From Berkiella_A sp050252335 (GTDB taxonomy: Bacteria > Pseudomonadota > Gammaproteobacteria > Berkiellales > Berkiellaceae): a stretch of DNA of 64,000 nucleotides. The translations under genes were made by a program, and so were the position numbers. The stretch covers positions 57,879-121,878 of the forward strand of contig JBFWLB010000003.1 in assembly GCA_050252335.1 (NCBI GenBank), given 5' to 3'. This document shows, in pieces, positions 25,805 to 35,504 of this stretch; within the stretch, counting starts at the first letter, position 1, and each line of letters begins with the position of its first letter. The notes under the pieces are model-generated. The model was not told the origin of the DNA. It saw only the letters and a list, made by a program, of their open reading frames with translations, and searched no databases.

Positions 25805-25858
25805 TTGATTAAAGACACTTATATATTTAGAATGCTTGCTTATTTCCTGTTGACGAGG
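25805..25858 (+). promoter_or_regulatory. Putative promoter and ribosome-binding site of the 3202-residue protein
   Basis: TTGATT (25805-25810), a 17-base spacer and TAGAAT (25828-25833) form a reasonable sigma-70-like promoter. ACGAGG (25853-25858) precedes the ATG by eleven bases. The rest of the gap after metQ (25662-25804) has no recognisable feature. Confidence 0.4.
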
Positions 25859-25869
25859 CACTCCATAAT

Positions 25870-28800
25870 ATGTCAGGCTCAAATTACTCTGCTCAAGTAT
25901 TCGCTCACATTCACAACGATCCACAATTAAGCGGCTCTCCTCTTGAAGGCTGTAGATTCAGCGAAACAGCAAACTATTTGGCTAGCATATTGGCAAGACT
26001 CAGCAACAAAGAACTCCCCTCTCTCTTTTCAAACAACAAACAATCACAAAAACTCGCAGAATTTTCTGCCCGTCTTAACCAATATTCAGCGCGATTTAAA
26101 GAATTTGAAAATATCAATCTGGAAAAAAATCATTTATACAAAGCGCTAAATCAATTTTCAAAAAATATTCTTCATGATTTAGACCAATACAACAGTGCTT
26201 TTATCCCAGGAGGCTGGAGTGATCCCACAAGTGGCGGGCACGCAATGCTTTATGAATTAAGAAAACTCAGCAATAACAAAATGATCTTATTATGCTGGAA
26301 CTCGGGAGCAGGCATTAACAATCACAAGCAATTTGACTCTAAAAGTGGTCATAAATTTAGCCCTGTTAAAGCATTTGAAATGCCTAATACGACAAATAAG
26401 AAACATTTAGAAGAATTTATTAGCAAACTTGTAGAGCCTAGAATTGTCCCACTCATTGATCGAGATAAAAAATTTAATGCCAATACGATTTATAATGAAA
26501 TATTAACACATGTTGCACTGTTCGACGGTAAAGAAGTTGATTCAGAATCATTTGCCCCACATACAACGCTTGGCCAATTTTCTGGGACATGCACATGGGC
26601 TGTATTAGTAGAAATACTACTCAACTGTTGTGAAGATGAACAGCTCTTTCATAATCAATACCTAAATATTTTATATTACTCACTTGCAGAAACACTGGAT
26701 TATTTCAAAAAAAATGCACTTCGCCAAAGAGACGCACTTCTTATTTCAGCGGCAAAAGAAAATTTATCAAGACGTTTAATCGCTTTTGATAAGAAACATC
26801 CTATTCCTAACAGTGCCAAAGAAAAAATTTTAGAAACACTTCTTAAAACCGATACTTTGTTAAAAGCATACAATAAAGAAACAACGCTCCAAATCCAGAA
26901 CTATGACAACACTGGACTCAATAATACGCATTTTTTATTAGAGAATATTCCAAGTGATATTGGCATTCAAGTATCTAAGCATCAAAATCTTGATGCTTAT
27001 CAAACAGCTGATTTTCAAAAAACAGTCAGCAGAATAAAAAATATAAATGAACTCTCTTCTTTAATCGAAAAGGCGATTAACCAAAATGAAACTGCCTTTA
27101 ATAGATCTTTTCTACAAAAACAGCTTGAGTCTATTTTATTGAATATTCCACTTGATGCAGATCTCTCGCAGCTTACAACCCAGGAACAAGATCAATTATT
27201 AGGAAAAATTGAACGTCTATTCAACAAATATATAGATACAACAAGAACAACAGATAGCACGGCTTATCCAGAACATTTAATAGCCTGCTACAGCGCAATT
27301 GCAATGATTGAGCGTCTATTAACAGCACGTTTTCACAATAGAGCGGATATTTTATCAGAGGTCATAGGCGCATCCTCTTATTGCAGACACCCCCTCTTTA
27401 AAAGCACACTGGCTCATCCATGCTTTACAATTGTGGATACACAGCTCATACAAAGATTAAATGCTATCAAACAAGTATTTATTCATCACCAAGGCATTAT
27501 CCGTCATTACGATCAGAAAGAAAATTATATTCACAAAATTACTCGACAAAACAAAGCGCTAAGCGAAGAATCAGAACGAGCAGTGATTTCAGATGCCTCT
27601 ACAGAAAAAACCAAGCCAGGATTGTATTTTAAAGAAAACATCGATAACCCAAACTTTGTGAAGAAACATCAGCAAGTCTATAACGACATCAATGCATGTA
27701 TCACTTATGACAAAATTAGATACTTAACCCAAAAAATAACCAATGCTGGCTTTAGAAATCTTATCCTTCAAAATAAATGGGATGCTCTACGAATACGGAA
27801 TATCAGCACTCAAGAAGTAAAAGATTCTGCCGTTGTCTTTGAAAGCGAAGGCTCTTCTGATAACAATCTGAATGATGGCGCTTTATTTTGGTTCCAAGTG
27901 AATGCCTCCTCTTTAAAGCAATCATTAACGGCCGATATACCCAAGGAAAACAACATTCAGGCTCAATTCGCAAATCACGAGGTGGTTAGCGATCTTGTAA
28001 AAAGGATTCTACATCTCAGAGTTAAAACAGACACTCAAGTGATTGCAACCCATGAAATGATTCAATCAGAAATAGAAAAATTAGAAGACAAGAATCTGCA
28101 AAATATTTTATTAGCGCTATTATTCCAATCTGGTTTCATGTTAAAGGAAATTGAAAATAACGCACAAGCCGTTGATCAGCTCATCAAACTCATTGAGAAT
28201 GGTTTAAAGCTCAACCAAAAAAATAATACTTACAAACAACCTTTTGAATTTTATATACAATTGGCTGCCTATTTGAATCGCTTGTTAAGCACCTGTGATA
28301 TTCAGGAAAATAGTAAAATTAAATTACAAATAAGTACACTCAATAAAATCCTACTACAATTTCAGCCTAACTTAGATTCAATTTTAAGTAAAGGCCTTAC
28401 AAAGAATCTTTCAAAAACAGAGCTACTCAATCTCAATCATTTTATCAATATTGAGATATTTCAATTTCATAGTCTACTCATTCAAAATAAAAGCTTAGAT
28501 GAAGTGCAAATAGAAAGACTTATGTCTTTGTTGTTTGCAAGAAATCATCACAGCCACACTTGCTGCAATGATTTATTGTCTTTCCAAGTTAAAAATTCAA
28601 TTCTCGCTTTGCAAACTTATTTAAATACCACAAATATAAATATGCCCTCTGTATTTCGTGCGATTAAACAATCCACTGGCACGGAAATATTGCCCAATAC
28701 AATTACAAACAAACATCCATTGTACACAAGCAATAGATATGATTTTAATCCCATAACAGGCGATCTGCTCGATAAATTGGACAATAAACAAGGCTTACCC

Positions 28801-31800
28801 TTTGAATTACTTAACAATATTAATTTCAAGGCATTATTTAAAGCCCCTATTACTGAATCTAAAAAAATAGGCAATCATAGCTTTGAATTTAAGATGCTCG
28901 GCAACACATACCGTGTCAGACAACATCTCAATGCTCAAACAATTGATGTTTTTAGAGATTTCCCAGAAAGTTCACAATCGCATTGGTACAAATATAACAA
29001 AGCACCTGATTTTCTCTTTAAGGAAAATCAACTACCACATACCTTAATGAATAAGGACAGTATGGCATGGGTACATATAAATTATGCATCTGCGCATAAT
29101 AAAAAAATACATATTATTCATAACAATTCAAAAAATCCTGCATATAAATACCATAACGGCACGCTCTCAACCGTATCTAAAGCAAAAGAAACATGGGAAC
29201 TTGTCAATACAGATGGCATCGACAATGCTGTTTTAAAAAATATTTATCAATTTGAATCTAAAGAATTTGTTGAAGTCTGGAAAAATATAAACAGCAATCA
29301 AATTGAAATAAGATTACCCAGGTATAACATCGCATTAAAATCAATTAATGAAAAAGATAAAATGATTTTTGTCGATCAACAAGATACCAATTCTGTTTTA
29401 CAAATAGATAATGAGCTGCCAATTGGAAAATTACAATGCCATTTAAAGTTTGTAAACAAAAAAAATCCATCCAATACAAAATTCTTTTTCCCAAGAAAGA
29501 AATTTTATGTAGATAATGCGCTTATTGAAGATGATATTCATTACAAATTAAAATATGACACAAGAAATATTTATAATGCAGCGATTATTAACGAAGAAGA
29601 AAACAAAGATAAAGAAACGATAATTGAATACATCCCACCTTTTTCAGTAAATTTTCATAGCACTGAATCTTATCTTGTTGCTCATAAGTCTAACGATAAG
29701 AAACAGCCTCTTAGCTGTAATACTACTATTGATACCATACATCTTGCCTATTTATTACTTTCTCAAAATAAATCAGGAGATGCGCTGAGATTACTACGTA
29801 ATATCAAAACATCCTTTAATGGAGAATTTGAACAATTTGAAGCCCTCAATAGTATTCTCTCAGAAATACCTACTTTACTCATAAACGGAAAAATTGCTCA
29901 GAAAGCAGTATCCAACACACCCGAAAAAATTGCTAATCATGCATTTATTTTAAGTATGCTTGCCTCTTATTTTGCATCAGGGGCAAAATTTAAGCCTTTA
30001 AAAGATGCCGCATTACTCAGCGAATATGAAAAGAAAATATACAACCAGAAACTGAGAAACCTAGAAGACACAATTGCGAAACCTACGCAATTTGAAAAAA
30101 CTGCAGTGGAAATTTACGAACAATATCTAAAAAATTTAAAATTTATTCCTAAGGACATGCGACTGACTACAAGCGAGAATGATGCTTTACTTTCTTATCT
30201 CCATACTGAAATGCCAACAAAGCAACCTGCATTTTTAGAGATTGCACAACGCAAAGCAAAACTGAATCGTTGGTTAAAACTCAAACAGCAATTACCGTCT
30301 GCTACAGAAAAAGACTTTCTATCTGTTCATAAAAAAGCAGACAAACAGTACACCATTGATATGTACACAAATGCTATAGATCCAAAGAAAACAAAAATTA
30401 TTCAAAAATCACTTGCAAGCTTTCCCTTTAATGATACAAAAATCAAAAAGTCATGCAGTTTAATATCAGAAAGTAATACAGAAAGCATATCTATAGATAC
30501 ACTTTCTATATATAGTTCGCCCATAGCAATTGCAAATAACTATCGAGCGCTTTATCAACAAGCATGCAATAACGCCGAGCGTGAGAAAAAATTAATTGAT
30601 TTCCTTGAAAAAATGATAGCCTCAAATGCTAACGCGCTCGACAATGCAAAAATTGCTGTCTATGGTACATTGCTCATGATGCTCAAGCATAAAGATGCTG
30701 TTAATCAAGTTTTTAATCTTTTTGATATAACGAAAGAAAATTATATAAACATAAATTTCGAAAATCAAAGACATTTTATAAATCGGTATTTCTTCAACAC
30801 GGGGTTAGCATGCTTTCATAATCTATTTTCTCGCTGCAAACTTCCTATACCAAAATCTAGTCGTATAGAACAAAATATAAAAAGCAAACAAGTACAAAAT
30901 ATAGAAAAACCTAAAACGGTAATGCCTATGCCCTCTATTGTACACAAAACTTCTTCTATCAAAGAGATATTGGCAGACTGTGACTTAAGTCATCTTACAA
31001 AAGAATTTTCTCCTATTACAAACTCAAATAGTAAAAATATTTTTCATGCGCTCGATAAAAGTGAAGCATTTGTTGAAACACTTGTTCAGGAAATAAATGC
31101 TGATTATCAAGCTGGCCTTGCACAAAATAAAGCAACAAGCCAACAAAATGCTTATTTCATCTCTACTTTAAGCAATAAAAATAACATTGCAAAATTGAAT
31201 GCTCAAATGACAAGATCAATCACGATTGATATACGTCAAACAGAAACATTAGAAAAGAAAATACTTGAATTACTCAACAAAAAACCAAGCGACCAAACCC
31301 AAAATGCCAACTGGCAGCTCAATGAGCATGCAAATAATCGGCATGACTTTGATATGCAAGACGCATTCAGACTATTTTTAAAACAACGCAAAAGCAGCTA
31401 TCAGAATCACTGTAATTTGAATGATAGAGAAATAACTCAAGTTCATAATCTGATCTTCAATTATTTAACAATTGGCACACAATTACAGCAAAAGAAACGT
31501 GCGCAAGATTTGATAGAAAAAATTGAAAGTAACAAAGAAAATCAAGAGGAATTAAATAAGAGCTTATATCAACTTGGACAAATTCTGACTACTGAAAGAT
31601 GCTATGATGCAGCAAAACAGCCAGAGATCTTAGTATTTGAATATTTAGATAATAAGCTACTTTATAAAAAGCAATTTAAAATGCTCGAAGCTCTGTTGTC
31701 TAAAAAAGATGGCAAACTTCAAAATGTAATCATCAAACTTATTATGGGTGGTGGAAAGTCAAAAGTTCTTCTCCCTCTACTTGCAAAAATCAAACCCAAG

Positions 31801-34800
31801 GGCGACAACTTAGTTTTTGTGGAAGTACCTCGCGAACTTTTTGAAACAAATTTTGAAGATTTGAAAAATACTTCTAAAAAAATATTTGGTCAAGAAGCCT
31901 ATCCTTTCAAATTTAATCGAAATATGAAATGTGATGGGAAATTCTTTGCTCATTTAAAAGAGCATTTTCTCCAAATAATGGCCAATAAACAATATATTGT
32001 AACGACCAGAGAAAGCATTCAATCACTTGAGCTAAAGCTGATTGAGATCTTGTCTAATCCAACACAAAATTTAAATGATTGGATCACTCAAATTGATCAC
32101 CTATCTGAAATTATCAACATGATCAAATATCGTGGTGATGCCATACTCGATGAAGTTGATATTAATCTTAATCCAAAAGATCAGATTATCTACACTGCAG
32201 GCAACCAAAATGCTTTAGAACAATATATTTTAGATGCCCAAGTAGATCTCTTTGATTTTATGAAAGAAGTTACACTTACTTCAAACCATAAGAAAAAATA
32301 TAATCTATTTGATATCGTTGCTCATCAGAAGAGCAAGCCCAATGAAAAGATTATTGATCAATTGATTAACCAACTTGCGCAAAGTTTGATTAATAATCCA
32401 AAATCTCCAATTCAAACGATTATTGGTCATTGCTCAAAACAGCAAAAAAACGATATCTATGCTTTTCTACTTGGCACAAACAAAAAGAAATCAAATTTTA
32501 TTGATAAGTTAAGAGGGAAAGATAAAAATATATTAAGTTTATATAGAGCACAAATTAAAGATGTGTTACCCATTGCTCTGAAACGAAATTATAATGAACA
32601 TTATGGATTGCCACTTGACAAATCCAAATCAGAAACTGAAAAACTGCTGGCAATTCCATATAGCGGTGCCCAATCCCCAAGTGAATATGCTAAATTTAAA
32701 AATATATTGCTTGCACTAAACTATTCAACCCAGATACATCACATCAATGATGTGCATTCCAGTGTTTTTAAAATATTTATAAATCACTTTAAAAATGAAA
32801 TGGAATCTGAGAATGCTATCAATGCACAAAAAGCAGATAAAACGCAGTATGACTATAGCACCCGAGATAAGTTCATTCATTTGCTTGGTATTGATCTCGC
32901 TACCTTTCAAAGGTTAGATCTGGATTCCGAAGAAACAGTAGAAGCACTTTATCTTCAACATAAGAAAAACCAGAAGCTCAAAAGCTACTGCATATCGCAG
33001 TTTATCCTCCCCAACATTGTGACTCACGATGTAACGATTGGGCAAGATGCTCAAAACCATGTCGATATGTATCGCTCAGCGATTGGATTTACAGGAACCG
33101 ATTACAATTATAGAACCTTCCACTCTTCTATCATGAGAGATGATACTGAAAGTTTTGGTACAGATGGTCAAACCATTGATCACTTATTGCGTATCAGCTC
33201 AGAATATAAAGCGCAGAAGAGACAGGATATTCATACCTTAAAACCAAAGCACACTGTCTTTGATATTATCCGCAATCATCCTAAAATCAATGATTTGCGC
33301 GCTATTATTGATATCGGAGCTGAATTTAAACATTGGAAAAATATAAATATAGCGCATGAATTAGCAGATATTTTCAAGAGCAAAGGCAATAAAAAAATAA
33401 AATATATTTTATATTTTAATGAAGAAGATATTTTACATGCCTTACCCATAGATGGCACTCATAAACACCCTATTAAAGTAGGTTCAACTGATAATATTGA
33501 TCAAAAATTAAATTGTAAAGCTGACGAATACTTTAGTATATACGATCAGAAAAGAACCACAGGAACAGACATAAAACAAGCAGATAATACATTAGCAATT
33601 GCGACTGTCAGTGAAAAAACTACCTTTAGAGATCTAGCCCAAGGTTGCAACCGCCTTCGAGATTTGAAAGGTTTACATCGCGTTGAATATGCATTAATGC
33701 AAGACTTACAAAAAGCATATCCTGAAATTAAAGAATGGAATACAGAAAAGCTTCTAAATATTACCGTGAACTACCAAGCACAAACATTAATGAATCTACA
33801 TTTACAAGGTACAATGCAAAAAATCAATGGCTTATTTAGAAATCATCTTATTTCTCAGATAAGAGATACTCAGTCTATTTCTCAAAAAATTATTTATAAT
33901 GATGCTTTTAGAAACTATATCTACGAAACAGAGATTTCTAATCTCTACGAAAAATATGGTACACCAGAACAAATGGTAAGCATGAAAACAATGCTTGATG
34001 ACTATGTTATTCGTGTAACGAAAAGATGGGAGCAAGCATTAAAAAATGCAAGTGCTTCGATTGCATCTGCTGAGAAAAGAAAACTACTCATAGTAGCAAA
34101 AAATATTGTTTCCAAAGAAGTTAACTTCTGTAAGAAAAACATTAAAACACCTCTCATGGGAGCAACAGAATCTGAGGTTACTACACAAAAAGAAGTCGAA
34201 AATGAGCAAGAAAATCAACAAGAACTTGCACTGCCACGTTTAAACACAAAGACCTATTGTTCTTGGAAAGCAGTGGATATGACTACTTGGAAACCAAATC
34301 CTTCTCTTGTGCGAAAAATCAGCAACACCACTATTCATAATCGACCAACAACCAAAACGCTAGAACAAATTGCAGCAACACACCCTGTCATCAGACAATG
34401 GAAATTCGACGCTAATATTCATGCATCTAATAATTTTTATGATTGTGCAGACATTAGTGACAAGCTTAATCAGCTTAAAAAACCTGCTTATTTTGTTCTC
34501 ATGCAATATAATGGAACAGATCTACAATCAACCATAATCACTGCATATGAAGCTGCTGAGATCAGAAAAAAGGCCATCATTCATAATAAAAAAAATACCG
34601 TCTGGATTGAAACAATGAGTGGCATTCCTTATTGGGGGCAATGTGCTAAAAATATACAAACACTGATATCCACGCATAGAGAGCAAATCCATTTCTTTAA
34701 TGCAGACACGTCATACTTAGCAGCCAATCTAAGTAAAAAAGGATGGTTTACATCACATACTTTAGAAAAACTAGACTATCTGCATGATCATCTCATGCGA

Positions 34801-35478
34801 CGCCATAGAAGCAAAAACAATATGTTTAACACGCTAAAACGTGAATTGGTAAGACATAAAATTTTAAATCCAACTGCTTTAGCGCAACATTCTATACAAA
34901 CAAAAACAAACACAAATGATAGACCGCTCATGCACTTAAATGTAGAAGCAATCAATCATAAAAAAATGCCTGCTACTGAAAAAACAAAATTAAGCGCTTA
35001 TATTGAAGCACAGAGCCTCATAACAGCGCCATTCCTACGCAAATGGACGCGATTTATCGTTCTTGTGAGTAGTTTTGCCTTAATGACAGCAGCAGCCATT
35101 GTCAGCTACGTACATAGAAGATCTCTTTTAAATATTGCGCTCCATGCATTACGCTGGATAAAAGCACTTTCTTATATGCAAATGGGTTTCTATAGCTTTC
35201 AGACGATAAGTGTTACAGCTATTGTAACCAAGACCTTCATGCAGCAATATGCTGGAAAATTTTATAAAAATAGTAATGAAATCAAAAAAGTAACCAACAC
35301 TGGAGAAATCTCTGCACTCAACGTGGGTGTGGATGCTGTCACTTGGAAAGGCTACGCATGGAGCTATTTAAGCGCTTCAGCCTACCGGCATCCTCTTGCT
35401 TATTACAGAGGTTTAGAAATTGCACAAAATAAAGCAGAAGCACCACTTATAAAACAAATTCGTGCTAAAAAACATTAA
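25870..35478 (+). CDS. Giant DUF3638/DUF3645-type protein (3202 aa), putative effector
   Basis: N-terminal 250 residues: SGGHAM (His124), WNSGAG (Asn144) and GQFSGTCTWA (Gln236, Cys241), a His-Asn-Gln-Cys set that suggests a permuted papain-like thiol hydrolase (inference). C-terminal half: SF2-like ATPase with Walker A MGGGKS (K1963), AILDEVD (D2094-E2095) followed by QIIYTAG, the IPYSGAQSPSEYAKF block (about 2262-2276), GFTGT (2406-2410), TTGTDIKQ (about 2564-2570) and QGCNRLR (Q2591, R2595, R2597). These blocks correspond to eukaryotic DUF3638 and DUF3645 proteins. Two hydrophobic helices lie near 3062-3082 and 3099-3121, and the tail is basic. Paralogue of the 45.9-56.1 kb gene. Operonic with the bZIP-like gene 26 bp downstream. 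Secretion into a host is inferred, not shown. Confidence 0.8.
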   Translation: MSGSNYSAQVFAHIHNDPQLSGSPLEGCRFSETANYLASILARLSNKELPSLFSNNKQSQKLAEFSARLNQYSARFKEFENINLEKNHLYKALNQFSKNILHDLDQYNSAFIPGGWSDPTSGGHAMLYELRKLSNNKMILLCWNSGAGINNHKQFDSKSGHKFSPVKAFEMPNTTNKKHLEEFISKLVEPRIVPLIDRDKKFNANTIYNEILTHVALFDGKEVDSESFAPHTTLGQFSGTCTWAVLVEILLNCCEDEQLFHNQYLNILYYSLAETLDYFKKNALRQRDALLISAAKENLSRRLIAFDKKHPIPNSAKEKILETLLKTDTLLKAYNKETTLQIQNYDNTGLNNTHFLLENIPSDIGIQVSKHQNLDAYQTADFQKTVSRIKNINELSSLIEKAINQNETAFNRSFLQKQLESILLNIPLDADLSQLTTQEQDQLLGKIERLFNKYIDTTRTTDSTAYPEHLIACYSAIAMIERLLTARFHNRADILSEVIGASSYCRHPLFKSTLAHPCFTIVDTQLIQRLNAIKQVFIHHQGIIRHYDQKENYIHKITRQNKALSEESERAVISDASTEKTKPGLYFKENIDNPNFVKKHQQVYNDINACITYDKIRYLTQKITNAGFRNLILQNKWDALRIRNISTQEVKDSAVVFESEGSSDNNLNDGALFWFQVNASSLKQSLTADIPKENNIQAQFANHEVVSDLVKRILHLRVKTDTQVIATHEMIQSEIEKLEDKNLQNILLALLFQSGFMLKEIENNAQAVDQLIKLIENGLKLNQKNNTYKQPFEFYIQLAAYLNRLLSTCDIQENSKIKLQISTLNKILLQFQPNLDSILSKGLTKNLSKTELLNLNHFINIEIFQFHSLLIQNKSLDEVQIERLMSLLFARNHHSHTCCNDLLSFQVKNSILALQTYLNTTNINMPSVFRAIKQSTGTEILPNTITNKHPLYTSNRYDFNPITGDLLDKLDNKQGLPFELLNNINFKALFKAPITESKKIGNHSFEFKMLGNTYRVRQHLNAQTIDVFRDFPESSQSHWYKYNKAPDFLFKENQLPHTLMNKDSMAWVHINYASAHNKKIHIIHNNSKNPAYKYHNGTLSTVSKAKETWELVNTDGIDNAVLKNIYQFESKEFVEVWKNINSNQIEIRLPRYNIALKSINEKDKMIFVDQQDTNSVLQIDNELPIGKLQCHLKFVNKKNPSNTKFFFPRKKFYVDNALIEDDIHYKLKYDTRNIYNAAIINEEENKDKETIIEYIPPFSVNFHSTESYLVAHKSNDKKQPLSCNTTIDTIHLAYLLLSQNKSGDALRLLRNIKTSFNGEFEQFEALNSILSEIPTLLINGKIAQKAVSNTPEKIANHAFILSMLASYFASGAKFKPLKDAALLSEYEKKIYNQKLRNLEDTIAKPTQFEKTAVEIYEQYLKNLKFIPKDMRLTTSENDALLSYLHTEMPTKQPAFLEIAQRKAKLNRWLKLKQQLPSATEKDFLSVHKKADKQYTIDMYTNAIDPKKTKIIQKSLASFPFNDTKIKKSCSLISESNTESISIDTLSIYSSPIAIANNYRALYQQACNNAEREKKLIDFLEKMIASNANALDNAKIAVYGTLLMMLKHKDAVNQVFNLFDITKENYININFENQRHFINRYFFNTGLACFHNLFSRCKLPIPKSSRIEQNIKSKQVQNIEKPKTVMPMPSIVHKTSSIKEILADCDLSHLTKEFSPITNSNSKNIFHALDKSEAFVETLVQEINADYQAGLAQNKATSQQNAYFISTLSNKNNIAKLNAQMTRSITIDIRQTETLEKKILELLNKKPSDQTQNANWQLNEHANNRHDFDMQDAFRLFLKQRKSSYQNHCNLNDREITQVHNLIFNYLTIGTQLQQKKRAQDLIEKIESNKENQEELNKSLYQLGQILTTERCYDAAKQPEILVFEYLDNKLLYKKQFKMLEALLSKKDGKLQNVIIKLIMGGGKSKVLLPLLAKIKPKGDNLVFVEVPRELFETNFEDLKNTSKKIFGQEAYPFKFNRNMKCDGKFFAHLKEHFLQIMANKQYIVTTRESIQSLELKLIEILSNPTQNLNDWITQIDHLSEIINMIKYRGDAILDEVDINLNPKDQIIYTAGNQNALEQYILDAQVDLFDFMKEVTLTSNHKKKYNLFDIVAHQKSKPNEKIIDQLINQLAQSLINNPKSPIQTIIGHCSKQQKNDIYAFLLGTNKKKSNFIDKLRGKDKNILSLYRAQIKDVLPIALKRNYNEHYGLPLDKSKSETEKLLAIPYSGAQSPSEYAKFKNILLALNYSTQIHHINDVHSSVFKIFINHFKNEMESENAINAQKADKTQYDYSTRDKFIHLLGIDLATFQRLDLDSEETVEALYLQHKKNQKLKSYCISQFILPNIVTHDVTIGQDAQNHVDMYRSAIGFTGTDYNYRTFHSSIMRDDTESFGTDGQTIDHLLRISSEYKAQKRQDIHTLKPKHTVFDIIRNHPKINDLRAIIDIGAEFKHWKNINIAHELADIFKSKGNKKIKYILYFNEEDILHALPIDGTHKHPIKVGSTDNIDQKLNCKADEYFSIYDQKRTTGTDIKQADNTLAIATVSEKTTFRDLAQGCNRLRDLKGLHRVEYALMQDLQKAYPEIKEWNTEKLLNITVNYQAQTLMNLHLQGTMQKINGLFRNHLISQIRDTQSISQKIIYNDAFRNYIYETEISNLYEKYGTPEQMVSMKTMLDDYVIRVTKRWEQALKNASASIASAEKRKLLIVAKNIVSKEVNFCKKNIKTPLMGATESEVTTQKEVENEQENQQELALPRLNTKTYCSWKAVDMTTWKPNPSLVRKISNTTIHNRPTTKTLEQIAATHPVIRQWKFDANIHASNNFYDCADISDKLNQLKKPAYFVLMQYNGTDLQSTIITAYEAAEIRKKAIIHNKKNTVWIETMSGIPYWGQCAKNIQTLISTHREQIHFFNADTSYLAANLSKKGWFTSHTLEKLDYLHDHLMRRHRSKNNMFNTLKRELVRHKILNPTALAQHSIQTKTNTNDRPLMHLNVEAINHKKMPATEKTKLSAYIEAQSLITAPFLRKWTRFIVLVSSFALMTAAAIVSYVHRRSLLNIALHALRWIKALSYMQMGFYSFQTISVTAIVTKTFMQQYAGKFYKNSNEIKKVTNTGEISALNVGVDAVTWKGYAWSYLSASAYRHPLAYYRGLEIAQNKAEAPLIKQIRAKKH

Positions 35479-35504
35479 ACATTAACATTTTTTGGAGAAA
35501 CACC

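Noticed and set aside
25870..35478. Giant protein as a Tc toxin, RTX or non-ribosomal synthetase
   Set aside because: No RHS/YD repeats, RTX nonapeptides, or adenylation/condensation motifs are present; the motifs seen are SF2-like ATPase blocks instead.
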